From Xanthomonas pisi DSM 18956 (GTDB lineage: Bacteria; Pseudomonadota; Gammaproteobacteria; Xanthomonadales; Xanthomonadaceae): DNA of 59,115 nucleotides. Both the position numbers and the translations under genes were made by a program. The stretch lies in assembly GCF_001010415.1 (NCBI RefSeq), contig NZ_JPLE01000061.1, positions 1-59,115 on the forward strand, read 5' to 3'. Below the pieces are notes generated by a model. The model did not search any database and had not been told where the DNA came from. It was given only the letters and a program-made list of their open reading frames with translations. Shown here in pieces: positions 54,225 through 59,115 of the stretch. The first letter of the stretch is position 1. Every line of letters starts with the position of its first letter.

Positions 54225-55565
54225 ATGTCTGCTTCTGATCCCTCGCCGCGTCGCTTGCGGCCGCTGTTGTCCAGCGAAGGCTGGCGTCGTCGCGCCGCAC
54301 TCTGGGGCGGCGCCATTGCGGTGGCCCTGGTCGCCATCGTGTTCGCCAAGGCCAGCGATGCTGCCTTCCAGTTGTTTCAACGCATCACCGCGCATTCGAT
54401 CTGGTGGGCGCTGCTGCTGACGCCGGGCATCTTCGCCCTGCTCGCCTGGCTGACCTCAGGGGCGATGCGGCCGACCCGCGGTAGCGGTATTCCGCAGGTC
54501 ATCGCCGCACTGGAGCATCCCGACCCGGCGTTTCGCGACACCAACCTGTCGCTGCGCGTGTCGCTGCGCAAGCTTGCGTTGACCACGCTGTCGCTGCTCG
54601 GTGGCGCATCGGTCGGGCGCGAAGGACCGACCGTGCATGTGGGCGCCAGCCTGATGCATGTGTTCGGGCGCTGGTTCGGCTTTCACGATCCGCGCGAGCT
54701 TTCGCATTTCCTGCTTGCCGGCGGCGCGGCCGGTATCGCAGCGGCATTCAATACTCCGCTCGCCGGCGTGGTCTTTGCGATCGAAGAACTGAGCGGTCGC
54801 TTCGAGCACCGCTTCTCCGGCACCTTGCTCACGGCAGTGATCGTCGGCGGCGTGGTGTCGCTGGGGTTGCTGGGCAACTACACCTACTTCGGCAAGGTGG
54901 CGGTGGCCTTGCCATTGGGCCAGGCCTGGCTGGCGATCGCGCTGTGCGGCAGCGTGGCCGGGCTGCTCGGCGGGGTCTTCGCGCGGCTGGTGCTGGCCAG
55001 CGTCAGCGGCAAACCGCGCTGGCTGGGCGCACTGCGCCAGCGCCACCCGGTGCTGCTGGCGGCCTTGTGCGGCGTGGCGCTGGTCGGGCTGGCACTGCTG
55101 TTCGGGCAAGGCGCCTTCGGCACCGGCTACGAGCAGGCGCGCAGCCTGGTGCAGGGGCATGCCGTGGTCGGCCATGAGTTCGGCCTGATGAAGCTCATCG
55201 CCAACCTGGTCTCGTACCTGGCCGGCATCCCGGGCGGCCTGTTCTCGCCCGCCCTGGCAGTGGGTGCCGGCATCGGCCATAACCTGTCGGTGCTGATGCC
55301 GAGCGTGGACCCGCGCACCTTCGTGCTGCTGGGCATGTGCGCCTACCTGACCGGTGTCACGCAGGCACCGCTGACCTCGGCGGTGATTTCGCTGGAACTC
55401 ACCGACACCGGCCAGATGCTGCTGCCGATCCTGGCCACCGTGTTGATCGCGCGTGCGGTGTCCGGGCTGGTGTGCAAGACGCCGATCTACCGCGGCCTGG
55501 CCGAGCAGTTGCTGGCCCCTGCTGGTGGTGGCGCCAAACCGACGCCTGCCGCGCCGCCTCACTGA
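54225..55565 (+). CDS. ClC-family chloride channel/antiporter
   Basis: A 446-residue membrane protein. Selectivity-filter motifs are present: TRGSGIPQVIAALE (GSGIP), GREGPTVHVGAS (GREGP), GVVFAIEEL containing the gating-region Glu residues, and GIPGGLFSPALAVGAGIG. The second half shows LLGMCAYLTGVTQAPLTSAVISLELT. The filter Glu of GREGP is intact, as in CLC-ec1. There are no CBS domains, so it is the short bacterial type. It would exchange chloride for protons, aiding acid resistance. Confidence 0.9.
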   Translation: MSASDPSPRRLRPLLSSEGWRRRAALWGGAIAVALVAIVFAKASDAAFQLFQRITAHSIWWALLLTPGIFALLAWLTSGAMRPTRGSGIPQVIAALEHPDPAFRDTNLSLRVSLRKLALTTLSLLGGASVGREGPTVHVGASLMHVFGRWFGFHDPRELSHFLLAGGAAGIAAAFNTPLAGVVFAIEELSGRFEHRFSGTLLTAVIVGGVVSLGLLGNYTYFGKVAVALPLGQAWLAIALCGSVAGLLGGVFARLVLASVSGKPRWLGALRQRHPVLLAALCGVALVGLALLFGQGAFGTGYEQARSLVQGHAVVGHEFGLMKLIANLVSYLAGIPGGLFSPALAVGAGIGHNLSVLMPSVDPRTFVLLGMCAYLTGVTQAPLTSAVISLELTDTGQMLLPILATVLIARAVSGLVCKTPIYRGLAEQLLAPAGGGAKPTPAAPPH

Positions 55566-55822
55566 ACGATGCAGATGGCCGGCCCCGCGTGCGCAGCGGC
55601 GCACGCTGAAGAGAGCGCCGATTCGCTGCTGTGTTGTCTATTGACCGGCCGCGCGCACCGACGTTGATCGCCTGACGGCGGACATCAAAAAACGCGCAAG
55701 CCGCGCCGTGCCGTTGCGAAGGCAGCCGGGAAAAGCAGCCTTCCTGCCACGACGCTCTGCCCGGAGCCTTGAGCATGCCGTCCGGGCAGCGCTGGGTGCG
55801 CACATAAACAGGCGCCGGACAT
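55566..55822. other. Spacer downstream of the ClC gene
   Basis: No supported gene. No hairpin with a U-tract directly follows the ClC stop. The right edge meets the terminator of the THX gene, which reads from the other side. Confidence 0.5.
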
Positions 55823-55850
55823 AAAAAAACGCGGCGCAAGCGCCGCGTTT
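55823..55850 (-). terminator. Rho-independent terminator of the THX gene
   Basis: AACGCGGCG-CTTG-CGCCGCGTT (read on the - strand) forms a 9-bp stem followed by a run of seven T. It begins 24 nt after the THX stop codon. Confidence 0.9.
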
Positions 55851-55873
55851 TCAGATCGCAAAGCGGGCCGGGA

Positions 55874-56056
55874 TCAGCTGGCCTTGGCGACGGTCTTCTT
55901 GGCGACAGCCTTCTTGGCCGGCGCCTTGACCACGCCCTTCTTGGCAACCGGGGCAGCTGCACCCACGACAACCTTGCTCACCGCGTGCGAACGCGAATTG
56001 CCGTAGCTGGCGTTGTAGCGCTTGCCCTTGGCGGTCTTACGGTCACCCTTACCCAT
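55874..56056 (-). CDS. 30S ribosomal protein THX
   Basis: A 60-residue basic protein. The ATG at 56056 starts MGKGDRKTAKGKRYNASYGNSR, the near-invariant THX core that sits at the head of the small ribosomal subunit. A low-complexity tail rich in Ala, Lys and Val follows (VAKKGVVKAPAKKAVAKKTV), longer than the Thermus version of about 27 residues. An in-frame ATG at 56119 is rejected since its lead is not conserved-looking. A strong terminator follows. Confidence 0.9.
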   Translation of the reverse strand: MGKGDRKTAKGKRYNASYGNSRSHAVSKVVVGAAAPVAKKGVVKAPAKKAVAKKTVAKAS

Positions 56057-56335
56057 TTCGTCGACTCCTGAATGTGAATACAAATCCCCGTGCTGGCACG
56101 GGTCTGGCGAGGTTTGCACCGGCGGCGCCCTCGCGCAAGGCCGGCAAGCCTACCACGTCGGCCAGGGGCCGCGCAGCCGCGGGGCCGGCAAGGCGGTGAC
56201 CAGCCAGTCCTGGACCAGGCCCATTCCTCGATGCGTGCTTGGTTGTCTCCTCCCGGCGCCCACCCAGTCGCGGCCTGATAAAAAGCGTCCCACGCGCCGA
56301 CCGCAGCCATCGCGCAGTCGGATGTCGGCGCATCG

Positions 56336-56752
56336 TCAGTGCGCGCAGCTCGCGTCGTGCACGTGCGCATGCCCATGATTGAGCCGCAGATTGACCAGAT
56401 GGGCGATGCCGACCAGGGCTCCGCCCAGCGTCATCACCACCGCGTGCGGCACCACCGAATGGTGCAACGGGTCATACAACAGGCCCAGCCACAACAGCGC
56501 CAGGCCCGGCAGCAGCAACGCCAGCGCATGCAGCGCCTTGTGTCGGCGATATCCCAGGACCAGGCTGAAAAGCCCAAGCAGGGTCACGAACACCACGATC
56601 GCCAGTTCGACCCCGTCGCCCAGCCAGAACGACAACCCAAGCGACGGCGCCAGGGCCAGCACCAGCGGCAGCACCGCACAGTGCACGGCGCATAGCAGCG
56701 ACCCGGTCGCACCGAAGCGGTCCAGCAGATGGCGGAGTGTGGGCAGAGGCAT
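56336..56752 (-). CDS. MerC-domain membrane protein with His-rich tail
   Basis: A 138-residue inner-membrane protein. From ATG 56752 it reads RHLLDRFGATGSLLCAVHCAVLPLVLALAP, with the Cys-x3-Cys-like pair of the MerC family in helix 1, then three more helices. The tail HGHAHVHDASCAH is a likely metal ligand cluster. MerC proteins take up mercuric ions in resistance operons, but chromosomal relatives near zinc receptors suggest zinc or other divalent metal handling (inference). It is divergent from a ZnuD-like receptor and shares the Zur-box-like dyad 28-42 nt ahead of its start. Confidence 0.82.
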   Translation of the reverse strand: MPLPTLRHLLDRFGATGSLLCAVHCAVLPLVLALAPSLGLSFWLGDGVELAIVVFVTLLGLFSLVLGYRRHKALHALALLLPGLALLWLGLLYDPLHHSVVPHAVVMTLGGALVGIAHLVNLRLNHGHAHVHDASCAH

Positions 56753-56779
56753 GACTTCCAGCAGGTGCTCGCGGCGACG

Positions 56780-56794
56780 TGGAATAATATAACA
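56780..56794. promoter_or_regulatory. Candidate Zur operator
   Basis: TGGAATAATATAACA matches 13 of 15 positions of the dyad TGTTATAATATAACA, the core of gammaproteobacterial Zur boxes. It lies in a GC-rich background between the divergent MerC-like and TonB-receptor genes, 28 nt upstream of the former's start and about 118 nt upstream of the latter's. Confidence 0.6.
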
Positions 56795-56911
56795 TCTTGC
56801 TTGTTCCAGGCCCGCACCACTGCATCGCACAGGACGGGCCTTGCCGTCGGCACAGCAGGCAAGCTGCGCCATTCCATTGATATACAGTAACAATTAGAGA
56901 GTCCGATCCAC

Positions 56912-58978
56912 ATGGCCCCCACGCTCATCCCCTCGCTGCGCCGCTCCGCCCTCTCGCTGGCACTGGCCAGTCTGCTGACTCCTGCCCTGGCCCTGGCCGA
57001 AGACACGCCAGAGGTTGCCGACCCGCAGACGCCGCCGCCATCGGACACCCGGCACGACGCCACCCATTCCAGCGGTCGGCATATCAAGGATCTGGACAAG
57101 GTGGTGGTCACCGCCAGCCCGCTGCGCGACGCGGCAGGCGAGTTGAGCCGCCCGGTCGAGGTGCTGGCCGGCGAGCGTCTGGATGAGGTGCGCAGTTCGA
57201 GTCTGGGCGAAACCGTGGCCAGCCTGCCGGGCGTGCAGAGCTCCAACTTCGGCCCCGGCGTGGGCCGGCCGATCATCCGCGGCCTGGATGGCCCGCGCGT
57301 GGCGGTGCTGCGCGATGGCCTGTCCACCCAGGACGTGTCCACCGTCAGCCAGGACCATTCGCCGGCCATCGAGCCGTTTCTGGCCAACCAGATCGAAGTA
57401 TTGAAGGGCCCGTCCACGCTGCTGTACGGCTCCGGCGCGATCGGCGGCGTGGTCAACGTGGTCGACGGGCGCATCGCCGAAACCCCGGTGGACGGTTTCA
57501 GCGGCCGCGCCGAAGTGCGTTTTGACGGAGGCGACAAGGACGGCAACACCGACATGTTCCGCGTCGACGCCGGCAACGGCAGCGGCCTGTCGATCCATGC
57601 CGACGGCGTGTACCGCAACCAGAACGACTACGACACCCCGCAGGGGCGCCAGCTCAACAGCTGGATCGATTCCAAGGTGGGCTCGATCGGCGCCTCGCTG
57701 TCCGGCGACTGGGGCTTTGTCGGCCTGTCGGCATCGCGCTTTCGCGACAACTACGGCAACCCCGGCGAGCCGGGCGACCCGTCCATCGGCGAGCGCGGCG
57801 TGTCGTTGAAGCTGCAGCAGGACCGCTACGACCTCAAGGGCGGGCTGACCGACCCGTGGGGCGAAGGCAGCGCGCTGCGCTACAGCTTCGGCCATACCGA
57901 TTATGCGCATACCGAATTCGAAGGCGCCGACGTCGGCACCGTGTTCACCAAGCGCGCCAACGAAGGCCGCGTGGAAGCCTCGTTTACCTTCGGCGGCGGC
58001 TGGCAGACCGCGTTCGGCCTGCAGGGCAGCGATACCACGTTCCAGGCGGTGGGCGAAGAATCCTTCGTGCCCAAGACCGATACGCGTTCGCTCGGCGCAT
58101 TCGCCGTGGCGCGCAACAGCTGGGAACGCGTCACCGCCGAAATCGGCGCACGCGTGGACAAGGTCAAGTACCAGACCGACATCGGCGTGGACCGCGACTT
58201 CACCCCGACCAGTTTCTCGGCCAGCGCCGGTTTCCGCTTCAACGAACAGTGGCGCCTGACCGCCAACCTGGACCACGCCGAGCGCGCACCGGCCGAAGAA
58301 GAACTGTTCGCCGACGGCCCGCATATCGCCACCCTCGCCTATGAGATCGGCGATGCGGATCTGAAGACCGAAAAAGCCAATCAGGCCGAGCTGGGACTCA
58401 ACTTCCAGAACGAATGGGTGGATGCCAAGGTGGCGGCGTACTACAACCGCTACAACGACTTCGTCTACATCGTCGACACCGGCAATCAATGGTTCAACGA
58501 AGAAGACAACGACTTCCTGCCGATCCGTCAGTGGACGCAGGCCGATGCCGTCTTCCACGGCTTCGAAGGCGAAGCGACCTTCCACCTGGCCAACAACGAC
58601 ACCGGCGCATGGGACCTGCGCGTGTTCGGCGATACCGTGCGTGCACGCCTGAAGGATGGCGGCAATCTGCCGCGCATCGCGCCGGGCCGCTTCGGTGCGC
58701 AGATGCGCTGGAATGCCGATGCATGGCGCGCCTCGATCGGCGCCACCCGCACCATGAAGCAGGACAAGGTGGCGGTGAACGAAACCGCGACCGATGGCTA
58801 CACCTTCGTGGATGCACATCTGGCGTACCACGTGGACCGCGGCAGCAATGCGTGGGAAGTGTTTCTGGACGGCAACAACCTGACCAATCAGGACGCACGC
58901 GTGCATACCTCATTCCTCAAGGACGATGTGATGTTGCCTGGCCGCAGCGCCTCGTTCGGCGTGCGGATGTTCTTCTGA
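56912..58978 (+). CDS. TonB-dependent outer-membrane receptor, ZnuD-like
   Basis: A 688-residue receptor. A signal peptide (SALSLALASLLTPALALA) is followed by a His-containing lead (DTRHDATHSSGRH) and a TonB-box-like LDKVVVTAS. The plug at about 60-170 shows GPGVGRPIIRGLDGPRVAVLRDGL and QIEVLKGPSTLLYGSGAIGGVVNVVDGRI. The barrel continues to the C-terminal strand SASFGVRMFF. Plug wording (VGRPIIRG, SQDHSPAIEPFLANQIEVLKGP) resembles Neisseria ZnuD and related zinc receptors. With the Zur-like box and MerC-like neighbour, zinc import under starvation is the best guess. Confidence 0.88.
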   Translation: MAPTLIPSLRRSALSLALASLLTPALALAEDTPEVADPQTPPPSDTRHDATHSSGRHIKDLDKVVVTASPLRDAAGELSRPVEVLAGERLDEVRSSSLGETVASLPGVQSSNFGPGVGRPIIRGLDGPRVAVLRDGLSTQDVSTVSQDHSPAIEPFLANQIEVLKGPSTLLYGSGAIGGVVNVVDGRIAETPVDGFSGRAEVRFDGGDKDGNTDMFRVDAGNGSGLSIHADGVYRNQNDYDTPQGRQLNSWIDSKVGSIGASLSGDWGFVGLSASRFRDNYGNPGEPGDPSIGERGVSLKLQQDRYDLKGGLTDPWGEGSALRYSFGHTDYAHTEFEGADVGTVFTKRANEGRVEASFTFGGGWQTAFGLQGSDTTFQAVGEESFVPKTDTRSLGAFAVARNSWERVTAEIGARVDKVKYQTDIGVDRDFTPTSFSASAGFRFNEQWRLTANLDHAERAPAEEELFADGPHIATLAYEIGDADLKTEKANQAELGLNFQNEWVDAKVAAYYNRYNDFVYIVDTGNQWFNEEDNDFLPIRQWTQADAVFHGFEGEATFHLANNDTGAWDLRVFGDTVRARLKDGGNLPRIAPGRFGAQMRWNADAWRASIGATRTMKQDKVAVNETATDGYTFVDAHLAYHVDRGSNAWEVFLDGNNLTNQDARVHTSFLKDDVMLPGRSASFGVRMFF

Positions 58979-59009
58979 CAGCGGTCTCTCTCCCCCGCTG
59001 AGTAGAAGC

Positions 59010-59036
59010 GAGGCCGCCTTCGGGCGGCCTCTTTTG
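59010..59036 (+). terminator. Rho-independent terminator of the TonB receptor gene
   Basis: GAGGCCGCC-TTCG-GGCGGCCTC is a 9-bp perfect stem with a UUCG tetraloop, followed by TTTTGT. It lies 31 nt after the receptor stop. Confidence 0.95.
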
Positions 59037-59115
59037 TCTAGAGCGTGTTATGTCCTTTGAGGTGAGTGCGAAGCCTCCTGTAGCGCGTCGAAGCGCGTCG
59101 AGACAAGGCGTGCGC

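Noticed and set aside
59041..59115. Possible IS end starting GAGCGTGTTATG at the right edge
   Set aside because: The string resembles ends seen near insertion sequences in xanthomonads, but only 75 nt are available with no inverted repeat partner or transposase.

Overview
The window looks like chromosome from a high-GC gammaproteobacterium of the Xanthomonas group. The basis is gene content and style: a type I NPP phosphodiesterase like that of X. citri, DUF885, DUF4349, DUF2867, MipA and PRiA4-ORF3 family proteins, a ribosomal protein THX with an Ala/Lys tail, dispersed intergenic repeats of the TTCTCCC...GGGAGAAGG type, and very high GC with long antisense open frames. No tRNA, rRNA or CRISPR array was seen. 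Genus is an inference from family recognition, not from a search.

Region 1 (1-6.2 kb) is accessory and visibly AT-richer. It carries a MacA/HlyD-type adaptor and an ABC ATPase with no permease following, a sulfotransferase, a nucleotidyltransferase-like protein, a secreted alpha/beta hydrolase, a decayed HEPN-like gene with two consecutive stops, and a scrambled 3' remnant of an IS3-family element. That remnant has cut the front off the HEPN-like gene on one side and a DUF4442 gene on the other, so it marks an island/core junction near 6.0-6.23 kb.

Region 2 (6.5-18.9 kb) is core: a periplasmic cyclophilin, an EamA exporter divergent from a LysR regulator, an ArsR-DUF2867 operon behind an AT-rich palindromic operator, a GFA-DUF4349 operon, a DUF885 lipoprotein, a repeat-rich spacer, an ABC exporter and a PRiA4-ORF3-like protein.

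Region 3 (18.9-29.4 kb) is an efflux locus. An outer-membrane factor, a MipA/OmpV protein, an adaptor lipoprotein, an RND pump and an esterase-like lipoprotein run leftward, and a response regulator/histidine kinase pair is divergent from them.

Region 4 (29.4-44.7 kb) holds a CPA2 antiporter, a beta-lactamase-fold hydrolase, RraA, an asparagine-synthetase-like protein whose expected catalytic Cys2 is Ser, a DUF72 protein, a second EamA exporter, two cyclic-di-GMP proteins (GAF-GGDEF; PAS-GGDEF-EAL), an RluF-like pseudouridine synthase and a DbpA/CsdA-type RNA helicase.

Region 5 (44.8-59.1 kb) holds an ECF sigma factor with a membrane partner, small conserved genes, a DUF4019-MAPEG pair, a ClpP-fold lipoprotein, a frameshifted membrane-protein gene, an Ada/AlkA fusion overlapping an O6-methylguanine methyltransferase, the NPP lipoprotein, a ClC channel, THX, and a divergent MerC-like/ZnuD-like TonB receptor pair sharing a Zur-box-like dyad.
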